This document shows, one piece after another, positions 44,018 to 51,636 of a stretch of 64,000 nt of DNA. The notes under the pieces were generated by a model, which was not told the DNA's origin, did no database searches, and was given only the letters and a program-made list of their open reading frames with translations. This stretch comes from Motiliproteus sp041586735. GTDB lineage: Bacteria; Pseudomonadota; Gammaproteobacteria; Pseudomonadales; Balneatricaceae. The position numbers and the translations under genes were made by a program. The stretch spans positions 167,932 through 231,931 of the forward strand of contig JBFGZQ010000003.1 in NCBI GenBank assembly GCA_041586735.1, written 5' to 3'. Each line of letters starts with the position of its first letter. Position 1 is the stretch's first letter.

Positions 44018-45301
44018 TTAGACGTCAGCGCTGAGTTGATAGAAGCGGACATCGATAGCACCTGTTTTGAAGCCGCTCTGACAATAAGCGAGGTAGTAGC
44101 GCCACATCCGGTAGAAACGCTCATCAAACCCCTGCGCCTTGATCTGCGGCCAGGCCTGCTCGAAGGCTAGGCTCCAGAGGCTAAGAGTGCGGGCGTAATC
44201 AGCACCGAAGCCCTCCTCATGGGTCAGCGTCAGTCCGGCTCTAGCAATCTGTTCACGCAGGGCAGCAGGGCAAGGCAGCATACCGCCGGGGAAGATATAG
44301 CGTTGAATAAAATCGGTACCCTGACGGTAACTAGCAAAGCGCTGATCGTCGATACAGATCACCTGAATCACGGCCCGGCCACCGGGTTTGAGCAACTGTT
44401 TGATCTGTTTGAAGTAGGTGGGCCAGTTGGCCTCGCCCACCGCCTCAAGCATCTCGATGGAGACGATATGGTCATAGCGCTGATGAAGATCGCGGTAGTC
44501 GGTCAGGCTGGCATGGGCGCGCTGGCCAAACCCTTCCAAGCGGTCCTGGGTCCAACTCAATTGCTCTCTGGACAGGGTCACGCCAGACCAACGGGCATCG
44601 GTGCTACGCAGTAGCGCCTCGGCAAAGCCGCCCCAACCGCAGCCAATCTCCAGCAGCTGTTGATTCTTTTCTGGAGCGACTAGCTCAAGCACCCGCTGAT
44701 ACTTGTTGCGCTGAGCGCTTTCCAAGGACTCATCCGCTGATCGAAACAGCGCAGCTGAGTAAGTCATAGACGGGTCCAGCCAGAGCCGGTAAAAGGCATT
44801 ACCCAGATCGTAATGAAAAGCGATGTTGCGACGACTACCCCGGCGGCTGTTGTTATGCAGCCGGTGATATAGCCGGTTTAACAGTGCCGAAATCCGACCG
44901 CCCTCAAAAGCACTGTCTAGAGAGGCTTCATTCGCCATCGCCCAATCCGTCACATCCAGCAACCGGTTACAGCTCCAATCTCCGGCCATATAGCCTTCCG
45001 CCCAGCCCATCAATCCGCCAAACCAGCCTCGAAGCAGAGCACCATCATTGTGCAGGCTGATCACCGGTACCGCGATGCCAGGATCTGCACAACCGAGCGA
45101 CCAGGATTTGCCGCCCTTACCCACTAGCCGGATGCACGACACCCCAAACTGTTGCAACCGCCTGGACAGATAACGAATAGCGAGTGGCTGCGACGGGCTA
45201 TCAGTACTGAACGCACTATCTGTATTGAACGGACCCTCACTCCTGAAATGCTCGGTTAACGAGGCTGCTACCGCTTTGGGCTGCACATCGTTTTGTTTCA
45301 T
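44018..45301 (-). CDS. cfa: Cyclopropane-fatty-acyl-phospholipid synthase
   Basis: 427 residues. It methylenates unsaturated acyl chains of membrane phospholipids using SAM. Key parts are RRNIAFHYDLGNAFYRLWLD, MTYSAALF, the SAM loop LLEIGCGWGGFAEALLR, SIEMLEAVGE and FIQRYIFPGGMLP. In singlet-oxygen regulons the enzyme is induced by RpoE-ChrR. It lies 1 base after the DUF1365 gene. Confidence 0.93.
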   Translation of the reverse strand: MKQNDVQPKAVAASLTEHFRSEGPFNTDSAFSTDSPSQPLAIRYLSRRLQQFGVSCIRLVGKGGKSWSLGCADPGIAVPVISLHNDGALLRGWFGGLMGWAEGYMAGDWSCNRLLDVTDWAMANEASLDSAFEGGRISALLNRLYHRLHNNSRRGSRRNIAFHYDLGNAFYRLWLDPSMTYSAALFRSADESLESAQRNKYQRVLELVAPEKNQQLLEIGCGWGGFAEALLRSTDARWSGVTLSREQLSWTQDRLEGFGQRAHASLTDYRDLHQRYDHIVSIEMLEAVGEANWPTYFKQIKQLLKPGGRAVIQVICIDDQRFASYRQGTDFIQRYIFPGGMLPCPAALREQIARAGLTLTHEEGFGADYARTLSLWSLAFEQAWPQIKAQGFDERFYRMWRYYLAYCQSGFKTGAIDVRFYQLSADV

Positions 45302-45302
45302 G

Positions 45303-46073
45303 CTATTTCTCCTCCTGCCACTGACCGAGGCTGACTTGATAAGAATGTGTCTTGGTAAATTGCACGACAGGCACGCCCTTTAACCACAGACGCAATGCCT
45401 GCCAGTGAATAGCCAAGGTGGTTTTCAGTGACATGGGTGGCCGCAGCAACGCCTTAAACAGTGCCGTAGCATTCAAAGCGCTGCGTTTACCCTGCCAATG
45501 AGCATGAAAAAACTCCCCCTCAGCGTCATCCTGCTGAATCAGCACACTGAACGAATCCGCCGGTGGCTTGACACGAAAACGATAACGGCAATCCATCGGT
45601 ATAAAGGGAGACACATAGAGCTGCTTGCGAACCTGTTGCTGCAACGGCCGACGCTCATCCGCGGCGAGCAGATAAAGGTGTCTCTCGCTATGGGTATTGG
45701 TCACTTCATAGATGGTAGCGACCAGCTGATCACCTGCGTCGTAACAGAAATAGATGCTGAGGGAGTTAAACATATAGCCCAAACAACGAGGCTGACATAG
45801 CAGACAAACCCGTTCTACCGACCCCAGTCCTTGGCACTCGACCAGCTCTTTAATATGTAATTTGAGGCCCTGGGGTTGGCCCGGACCAAAGTCGCGCTCG
45901 TAGAAACTAAATAGCCCAGGCCGGTTGTAGCTAAAAAGCTTCAAGGATCGATCAAGCTGGGGCAGCTCATCGAGGTCGATCAACCAACTGGTAAAGTCGT
46001 AGCAAAATCGGTGTTTATGAGGGCGTAACCGCTGGTGCATCACCGCACCCTTGTAGAGACAAGAACGCATCAC
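45303..46073 (-). CDS. DUF1365 protein
   Basis: 256 residues with family sequence LYKGAVMHQRLRPHKHRFCY, CLLCQPRCLGYMFNSLSIYF, VTNTHSERHLYLL and KQLYVSPFIPMDCRYRF. DUF1365 is usually encoded between an FAD oxidoreductase and a Cfa-like enzyme, as here, and may act with them on lipids; the reaction is unknown. It overlaps the FAD oxidoreductase gene by 4 bases. Confidence 0.88.
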   Translation of the reverse strand: MMRSCLYKGAVMHQRLRPHKHRFCYDFTSWLIDLDELPQLDRSLKLFSYNRPGLFSFYERDFGPGQPQGLKLHIKELVECQGLGSVERVCLLCQPRCLGYMFNSLSIYFCYDAGDQLVATIYEVTNTHSERHLYLLAADERRPLQQQVRKQLYVSPFIPMDCRYRFRVKPPADSFSVLIQQDDAEGEFFHAHWQGKRSALNATALFKALLRPPMSLKTTLAIHWQALRLWLKGVPVVQFTKTHSYQVSLGQWQEEK

Positions 46074-47422
46074 GCTGCCTCCCTGCCACTCGAACCAGGA
46101 TCCCAGCCTTCGGGCAGATGGATCCGATCATACATCCCCTCAACCTGCCAGGGCCGTTTCTCGCCCCCTAGGGCCTCGGCAACGGCCAGCCCAGACTGCA
46201 AGCCATCTTCATGGAAACCGTAACCAAACCAGGCACCGCAGAACCAGGTATTGCGATTGCCCTGCAGCGACCAGAGCTTCTTTTGCGCGGCGAGCGCCTG
46301 CAGATCGAACAGCGGATGATCGTAAAGAAAGGCCGCATGCACCTTGTTATCCTCAGGCTCCTGGAACGGATTAAGGGTGACAAACAGCGGCAGCGAATCA
46401 GGCAGGTGTTGCAGGCGATTCATCCAATAGCTCACCGACAGGGATGGGCTGTCTGCATGTTGTCTTAGATAATTCCAGCTGGCCCAGACTCTTTTTCGCT
46501 GAGGCATCAGTCGCGGGTCACTGTGCAGCAACACCCGGTTGCGTTCAAATTCAAACTGGCTCAACAATGTAGACTCTTGCTCATCGGCATCGCGCAGCAT
46601 CTGCAGTGACTGGTCAGCGTGGCAGGCCATGACCACATGGTCGAAGCTGTGTTCACGTCCTTGCCAGTCGGTCACCATCACCTGAGTTCGGCCATCGATG
46701 CTCTGCCGGCGTATCATTCGGACCGCAGAATTAGCTCTGGCGCCATCGCCCAACTGGGCCAGCAGCTTATCAACATACACCCGGCTACCGCCGTTAACGG
46801 TATGCCACTGCGGCCGATCCTTAAGCTGTAACAACCCATGATTCTGGCAAAACCGCAGGAAGGTTTTGGCGGGATAGTCAAGCATTTTTTGCGCCGGTGT
46901 TGACCAGATAGCCGACCCCATCGGCACTAGATGGTCGTCACGAAAACGGCTGCCGAAGCCCTGTTGTTCGAGCATCTGCCCCAGGGTGACGCTATCATCG
47001 AGGCCATCGAAGAGCTGCGACGATTCGCGGTAAAACCGCAGGATATCCCTCAGCATGGTCCAAAAGCCGGGACGCAGCAGGTTACTGCGTTGAGCAAACA
47101 GACCATTAAGATTCGTACCGGAGTATTCGACACGACCCTGATCCAGTGACACTGAAAACGACATATCTGTTTTCACCACAGCCACCTTGAGGTGCTCAAA
47201 CAGCGCCACTAGGTTGGGATAGCTAGCAGGATTGAACACCATAAAACCGGTATCCACCGACAATTGCTGCATCCCTTGGTTAATCTGAATGGTGTTGGAA
47301 TGGCCGCCAAAATAATCATCTTTTTCAAACAGCGTCACATGATGATTCTTATTTAACTGCCAAGCACAACTCAGACCGCTGATGCCTGAGCCGATCACGG
47401 CTATATTGAGTGCTGCAGTCAT
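46070..47422 (-). CDS. FAD-dependent amine-oxidase-family oxidoreductase
   Basis: 450 residues. N-terminal dinucleotide-binding fold NIAVIGSGISGLSCAWQLNK, then FEKDDYFGGHSNTIQI and, near the end, NTWFCGAWFGYGFHEDGLQS where FAD is bound. Related to phytoene desaturase/amine oxidase enzymes; in this context it probably modifies fatty acyl chains with the DUF1365 and Cfa proteins. It is first in the operon and lies 21 bases from a predicted ECF transcription start. Confidence 0.87.
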   Translation of the reverse strand: MTAALNIAVIGSGISGLSCAWQLNKNHHVTLFEKDDYFGGHSNTIQINQGMQQLSVDTGFMVFNPASYPNLVALFEHLKVAVVKTDMSFSVSLDQGRVEYSGTNLNGLFAQRSNLLRPGFWTMLRDILRFYRESSQLFDGLDDSVTLGQMLEQQGFGSRFRDDHLVPMGSAIWSTPAQKMLDYPAKTFLRFCQNHGLLQLKDRPQWHTVNGGSRVYVDKLLAQLGDGARANSAVRMIRRQSIDGRTQVMVTDWQGREHSFDHVVMACHADQSLQMLRDADEQESTLLSQFEFERNRVLLHSDPRLMPQRKRVWASWNYLRQHADSPSLSVSYWMNRLQHLPDSLPLFVTLNPFQEPEDNKVHAAFLYDHPLFDLQALAAQKKLWSLQGNRNTWFCGAWFGYGFHEDGLQSGLAVAEALGGEKRPWQVEGMYDRIHLPEGWDPGSSGREAA

Positions 47423-47449
47423 CTATAACATCTCCATGATTTTATAAAC

Positions 47450-47477
47450 ATTACGCGCTGTTGCGGGTTTTGGATCA
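47450..47477 (-). promoter_or_regulatory. Predicted RpoE (ECF11-type) promoter for the FAD oxidoreductase operon
   Basis: Read on the minus strand: TGATCC at 47477-47472, 16 bases, CGTAAT at 47455-47450. The element has the same hexamers and spacing as the promoter before rpoE, and the -35 matches the TGATCC known for RpoE/ChrR systems. The predicted start is about 20 bases before the ATG at 47422. Confidence 0.75.
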
Positions 47478-47521
47478 CCGGTTGTGAATACCTATCTAGC
47501 TGGATACGGGCACTCAACAGA

Positions 47522-47563
47522 GCCGCTTATAAAAAGCCGCTTATAAATAGCTGCTTATAAAAA
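47522..47563. repeat. Three tandem 14-bp repeats between the two ECF promoters
   Basis: GCCGCTTATAAAAA (47522-47535), GCCGCTTATAAATA (47536-47549), GCTGCTTATAAAAA (47550-47563). The copies lie between the two divergent -35 elements. They could be an operator array, or a simple slippage product. Confidence 0.7.
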
Positions 47564-47617
47564 GTCACCGGAACAGCCGCAATCGAGCTAGGATGATTCC
47601 AAGATGTCTCCTCAGGG

Positions 47618-47645
47618 TGATCCAATCACCCCTTTGGCCCGTAAT
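47618..47645 (+). promoter_or_regulatory. Predicted RpoE (ECF11-type) autoregulatory promoter
   Basis: TGATCC at 47618-47623, 16 bases, CGTAAT at 47640-47645, followed 24 bases later by the rpoE ATG. It suggests that rpoE-chrR is transcribed by its own product. Confidence 0.75.
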
Positions 47646-47669
47646 AGTAGTCAAAGGATGGGAGAAGCT

Positions 47670-48230
47670 ATGTTCACCAAGCGCTTGAAAACCACTATGA
47701 CGGACGCCGACTGGTCGTTGATCATGGCCAGGATAGCGACTGATCGCGATCGCCAGGCTTTCACCCAGCTCTACGAAGGTTACGCCACCAAACTGAAGAG
47801 TTTCCTGCTGAGCCGCGGTGCCCATAACGCCCTAGCCGAAGAGCTGCTACAGGCCAGTCTGCTGCAGGTATGGGAGAAAGCGCATCTCTATAATGCCGGT
47901 GCCGGGAATGTCGCCACCTGGCTCTATCGCATCGTCCGCAACCGCTACATCGACCATATCCGCAAATGCAAGATCAGCGACCGCCTGGCCCCGCCCGAAT
48001 GGCAACGACAAACAGAGGCGCTGCAGCCACCTGATGACGACCCACTTCGCGTGAAAGACGCGCTGAGAAAACTACCGAGTCGACAAGCACAGATTCTGTA
48101 TATGTCTTTCTACCACGGCAAAACCCACTCGGAGATTGCCGATGAGCTGCAAATACCGCTAGGCAGTGTCAAATCGTCACTCAGACTGGCGTTCGAAAAA
48201 CTCCGCCGCAGCATGGGAGTATCACTATGA
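47670..48230 (+). CDS. rpoE: ECF sigma factor RpoE (ChrR-controlled, photo-oxidative stress)
   Basis: About 186 residues with sigma regions 2 (FTQLYEGYATKLKSFLLSRG, AEELLQASLLQVWEK, NVATWLYRIVRNRYIDHIRK) and 4 (LPSRQAQILYMSFYHGKTHS, IPLGSVKSSLRLAFEKLRR). It resembles the ECF group that works with ChrR and is not the envelope-stress sigma E of E. coli. The ATG at 47670 with GGGAG upstream is chosen because a promoter lies at 47618-47645, so earlier in-frame ATGs would be untranscribed or leaderless. Its stop overlaps chrR by 4 bases. Confidence 0.9.
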   Translation: MFTKRLKTTMTDADWSLIMARIATDRDRQAFTQLYEGYATKLKSFLLSRGAHNALAEELLQASLLQVWEKAHLYNAGAGNVATWLYRIVRNRYIDHIRKCKISDRLAPPEWQRQTEALQPPDDDPLRVKDALRKLPSRQAQILYMSFYHGKTHSEIADELQIPLGSVKSSLRLAFEKLRRSMGVSL

Positions 48231-48868
48231 AGATGATTCACCATCCCGACGCGGCTACGCTAGCCAGCTATGCGGCCTGCAGCATCGAGAGAAATTTTTC
48301 CGTGGTCTTGGATATGCATATAAAAGACTGCCCACAATGCCAGCAGCGACTCTTCGAAGCAGAGCAGATGGCTGCGGCGCTGATGAAACAGATGCCCGAC
48401 GCCGAGCTCAATGCCGATTTTAAAGATCAGCTATTTGCCATGCTCGATCAGCCCTCCGTTACGGAGCAGACCCACAACCCTTCAGCGCTGTCTACCCTGC
48501 CCGATTTCATCCGGGATTGGGAACATACCGACCCAGATCAACTGGCGTGGAAAAGAATGGGGCCAGGGGTACGGCATATCCGCCTACCCGCCTGCCACGG
48601 CCAGCTCTATATGCTGCGTATCGCCCCAGGTACCTGTTTACCGGTGCATAGCCATCAGGGTAACGAGCTCACTCTGGTGCTCAGTGGTTCGTATAGCGAT
48701 GAGATCGGCCGATTCACCCCAGGAAGCATCGCCGATCTTGACGACCGGGTGGAGCATCAACCAATCGCCGATCGCAGCGAAGATTGCATCTGCCTGGTGG
48801 CCACCGATGCACCGCTGCGCTTTCATGGCTGGGTGCCACGGCTCTTTCAACGCTACTTCCAGATATAG
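48227..48868 (+). CDS. chrR: Zinc-binding anti-sigma factor ChrR
   Basis: 213 residues. The N-terminal zinc anti-sigma domain has His6, His31, Cys35 and Cys38 (HIKDCPQC). The C-terminal cupin has His141, His143, Glu147 and His177 (PVHSHQGNE, VEHQP). These sites, as counted here, fall at the same numbers I recall for Rhodobacter sphaeroides ChrR, and CxC follows at 187-189. ChrR holds RpoE inactive until singlet oxygen appears. It is coupled to rpoE by the ATGA overlap. Confidence 0.93.
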   Translation: MKMIHHPDAATLASYAACSIERNFSVVLDMHIKDCPQCQQRLFEAEQMAAALMKQMPDAELNADFKDQLFAMLDQPSVTEQTHNPSALSTLPDFIRDWEHTDPDQLAWKRMGPGVRHIRLPACHGQLYMLRIAPGTCLPVHSHQGNELTLVLSGSYSDEIGRFTPGSIADLDDRVEHQPIADRSEDCICLVATDAPLRFHGWVPRLFQRYFQI

Positions 48869-48944
48869 AAGTAGCTACAGCAATATAAAACCACTACAGA
48901 TGTTTTTAACTGAGCATTAATTACCGCCCATAAGACAGGAGATA

Positions 48945-49436
48945 ATGATGGCCGAACAACTCTACGAGCTGGCGTATGTCAGTGATGCGGTGCAGCATAT
49001 GGAGCAGGAGGAGCTTGATCAACTGCTTGAACAAGCACGCAACCACAATCACGAGCACGCCATATCCGGCATGCTGCTCTATGCCGAAGGGGCTTTTATT
49101 CAGGTACTAGAGGGCGAGCGCGAACCTGTACGAGCACTTTACCACCATATCTGTGCCGATAGCCGTCACACCCATGCGCAGGTTCTTCACGAGGGACCGA
49201 TCAACAAAAGAAGCTTTCCCGACTGGAAGATGGGATTTCGCAGGCTGGATGCAAAGGCTATTCAGCGACGACCCGGCTTCACTAATTTGCTCCAAGCAAA
49301 CTCACCGGCTCGTGATGCTTTCCGGCTACACCCAAATCATAGCCATCAGTTATTGATGTCGTTCAGTGAGTGCGGTGCTGTGATGCCCAAAATCGAACCG
49401 CTCAACAGCGCTAATGAGCAAGATAACCGTCAGTAG
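48945..49436 (+). CDS. BLUF-domain blue-light sensor
   Basis: 163 residues; the first 100 form a BLUF flavin domain: LYELAYVSDAV with Tyr11, ARNHNHEHAISGMLLYAEG with Asn35, FIQVLEGERE with Gln53, and FPDWKMGF with Trp94 and Met96. These are the residues of the BLUF photocycle. The short C-terminal tail has no known output domain, so it probably signals to a partner protein. GGAGATA lies before the ATG. It follows chrR by 76 bases on the same strand and may be co-transcribed. Confidence 0.93.
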   Translation: MMAEQLYELAYVSDAVQHMEQEELDQLLEQARNHNHEHAISGMLLYAEGAFIQVLEGEREPVRALYHHICADSRHTHAQVLHEGPINKRSFPDWKMGFRRLDAKAIQRRPGFTNLLQANSPARDAFRLHPNHSHQLLMSFSECGAVMPKIEPLNSANEQDNRQ

Positions 49437-49515
49437 AGTTCTCAATGAGTAGCCGCCGAGTTGTGGAAGATGTTAATCAGAATTGCACTCTGAAATAGCG
49501 GAGTTTCGCGAGTAA

Positions 49516-49641
49516 TCAACTGTCGCGCAGGGCGTAGCGGATTGGCACGCTGATCAGCCATTCGCTTTGAGCTAGTTGCGGGGGAATCAGGGCTAATGGC
49601 AACGCACGGTGCAGGGTTTGTAGCGCGGCGCGATCTAGTGA
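49516..49641 (-). pseudogene. TonB C-terminal remnant
   Basis: The minus frame ending in TGA at 49516 reads SLDRAALQTLHRALPLALIP then PQLAQSEWLISVPIRYALRD. This is the pattern of the TonB C-terminal domain (LDRAAL..A..RA.P.P..P and a final VPIRY.L). No start codon, proline-rich region or membrane anchor precedes it; the frame continues upstream through unrelated sequence to a stop. It is a fragment about 40 codons long. Confidence 0.5.
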
Positions 49642-49675
49642 TCTGATAGTAAAGATCGGCAGTAAAGAGCGATAA

Positions 49676-49710
49676 AAAGGCCAGCATGGATGCCATCTGT
49701 GCTGGCCTTT
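49676..49710. terminator. Bidirectional intrinsic terminator
   Basis: AAAGGCCAGCA (49676-49686) pairs with TGCTGGCCTTT (49700-49710) around a 13-base loop. It is A-rich before and T-rich after, as expected for ending the BLUF transcript on the plus strand; the A-run before the left arm gives a T-run on the minus strand too. Confidence 0.7.
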
Positions 49711-49781
49711 GCATTGTACATGTCCGATTTAACCCTCACTCACTGCTCAGACGGGCAGCGTTCCGGCTTATCAATACAAAC

Positions 49782-50186
49782 TCAACTCCCTCCGGGGGTA
49801 TCCTCGTTGAAGGCACCCAGAATACGGGGCCGGTCCTCACTCCCGGACTGACGCCCGAGTAACGCCTTGGCCTCGTCGAGGCCATCCTGCCCAAAATACT
49901 TCTGCAACAGATAGACCATCGCCCATAGATGGCGTCCCTCCTCGACATTGACCTGAAACAGATTACGCAGATCGTATAGAGAGGGACAGGTCTTGCCGAG
50001 GTGGCGCTGCTGCTCAACCGACGCGGGTTCGGTATCACCCTGTATTACGATCAGACGACGCAACATGGCCCTATATTCGGCCGGAACCTCCTGCCAGACG
50101 GGCTCGCCCTTATGTTTGCCGAAGGGGATGATACGGTCTTGCTCTTGAAGGGCTAGCAGGATACCCCAGCGATAATCCGGCATCAT
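49782..50186 (-). pseudogene. boxB: boxB fragment (benzoyl-CoA 2,3-epoxidase subunit B)
   Basis: 134 residues that align with an internal part of BoxB (about 470 residues): MMPDYRWGILLA, IPFGKHKGEPVWQEVP, then GDTEPASVEQQRHLGKTCPS, LYDLRNLFQVNVEEGRHLWA and PRILGAFNEDTP. After NEDTP the frame ends in GGS and a stop where the family continues. Upstream the frame stays open through TRIQAASYR without a better start. Only part of the di-iron region remains, so it is not functional. It lies 73 bases downstream of the sigma54 regulator. Confidence 0.85.
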
Positions 50187-50259
50187 CGGCCGATAGGAGG
50201 CTGCTTGAATCCGGGTAACAGCAGGCTTGAAAGCCTGACTACACCGGAATGAATACGTC

Positions 50260-51636
50260 TTATTTGGTAGGGATCTTGATCTGGTATTCGCGCAAGCGCT
50301 TGTCTAACGTTGGCCGGGACATATTCAGTATTTCTGCCGCCCGTTTCTTCTGATAGCCGGTGTAGGCCAAAATATTCTCAATATGCTCCTGTTCAACCTC
50401 CTGCAGCGTTTTAACCTGCAACGGCAAACGCGACTCTTCAACGGCGCCTTCTAGCTGGAGCGTTTCGGGTAATAACACATTCCCCGGAGACAGTAGCACC
50501 GAGCGGCGCAGTGCGTTTTCAAGCTCGCGGATATTACCAGGCCAGGAGTAGTTCTGAATCCGGTCCATCAACTCTTGTGGCATCACCGACACCTGGGTGC
50601 CGGTTTCACGGCGGATCTTCTCGAGAAAATAGGGTACCAGCAGCGGTATGTCGTCCAACCGCTCTTTCAGAGAAGATAGCTCAATGGTCACCACCCTGAG
50701 CCGGTAAAATAGATCCTGGCGGAACTCCCCCTTGGCCACTAACTGAGCGAGGTCCTTGTTAGTCGCGGCGATCACTCTGACATCCACCTTAATAGTCTTT
50801 AGGCCGCCCACCCGTTCAAACGCTTTCTCCTGCAGGAAGCGTAATAGTTTGAGTTGAATATCGGCTGATATTTCAGAGATTTCATCCAGGAACAGGGTGC
50901 CACCTTCGGCCAGTTCAAACCTGCCGGGTTTGCTTTGATGAGCACCGGTAAAGGCCCCTTTCTCATGACCAAATAGTTCGCTTTCCAGGACATTGGCAGC
51001 CAGTGCCGAGCAGACCACTGGAATAAAGGGCCGGTCATGGTAGCGACTGTTAAAATGCACGGCTCGGGCCACCATCTCTTTACCAGTACCGCTGGCACCT
51101 TGAATCAGTACGGTATCCCTGGAGTCTGCGACCGCACCGATGGTTTTAAACACCTGGCGCATAGTTCGGCTGCGACCCACGATGGCGTTAGGCTCAAAAC
51201 TACACTCTGGGGTGTCACAGAAACGCACCCCTTTTTCCGACAGCATTGCAATCTGCCGGATCTTATCGATCACTTCGTCAAGCTGATCCAGATCCAAGGG
51301 TTTTCCCAGATGATCGATAGCTCCCAGCCGTATCGCCTTGATGGCCGTCTGCATATCGTCAAAAGCGGTAATGACCACCACCGGCAACGATGGCTTAGCC
51401 GCTTTGATCTGCTTCAGTACTTCGAAGCCATCCAGCTTAGGCAGGCGTAGATCCAACAGTACAAAACCGACATCCTGCTGCAAGGCCATCGCCACCCCCT
51501 GCTCACCATCTGCAGCGGTCAGTACCTCGAACCCTTCATCGATCAGGTGTAGTTCCAGCGATCGGCGAATAGAGGGGTCGTCATCGACAATCAATACTCT
51601 GTTTATAGACATAGGCGTATTACAAACCTCAGTCAT
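50260..51636 (-). CDS. Sigma54-dependent response regulator (NtrC family)
   Basis: 458 residues. Receiver domain with DDD at 18-20, phospho-acceptor Asp62 and Lys112. AAA+ domain with Walker A GASGTGKE (180-187), the sigma54-contact loop GAFTGA (227-232) and Walker B GGTLFLDEIS. A Fis-type HTH ends the protein (YQKKRAAEILNMSRPTLDKR). The start at 51636 has AGAGGT 5 bases upstream and overlaps the kinase gene by 8 bases. It is divergent from the benzoate genes, whose first promoter is of sigma54 type. Confidence 0.93.
   Translation of the reverse strand: MTEVCNTPMSINRVLIVDDDPSIRRSLELHLIDEGFEVLTAADGEQGVAMALQQDVGFVLLDLRLPKLDGFEVLKQIKAAKPSLPVVVITAFDDMQTAIKAIRLGAIDHLGKPLDLDQLDEVIDKIRQIAMLSEKGVRFCDTPECSFEPNAIVGRSRTMRQVFKTIGAVADSRDTVLIQGASGTGKEMVARAVHFNSRYHDRPFIPVVCSALAANVLESELFGHEKGAFTGAHQSKPGRFELAEGGTLFLDEISEISADIQLKLLRFLQEKAFERVGGLKTIKVDVRVIAATNKDLAQLVAKGEFRQDLFYRLRVVTIELSSLKERLDDIPLLVPYFLEKIRRETGTQVSVMPQELMDRIQNYSWPGNIRELENALRRSVLLSPGNVLLPETLQLEGAVEESRLPLQVKTLQEVEQEHIENILAYTGYQKKRAAEILNMSRPTLDKRLREYQIKIPTK

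Noticed and set aside
49442..49714. Minus-strand open frame of 90 codons
   Set aside because: It overlaps the TonB-like remnant in another frame; the TonB frame shows family sequence and this one does not.
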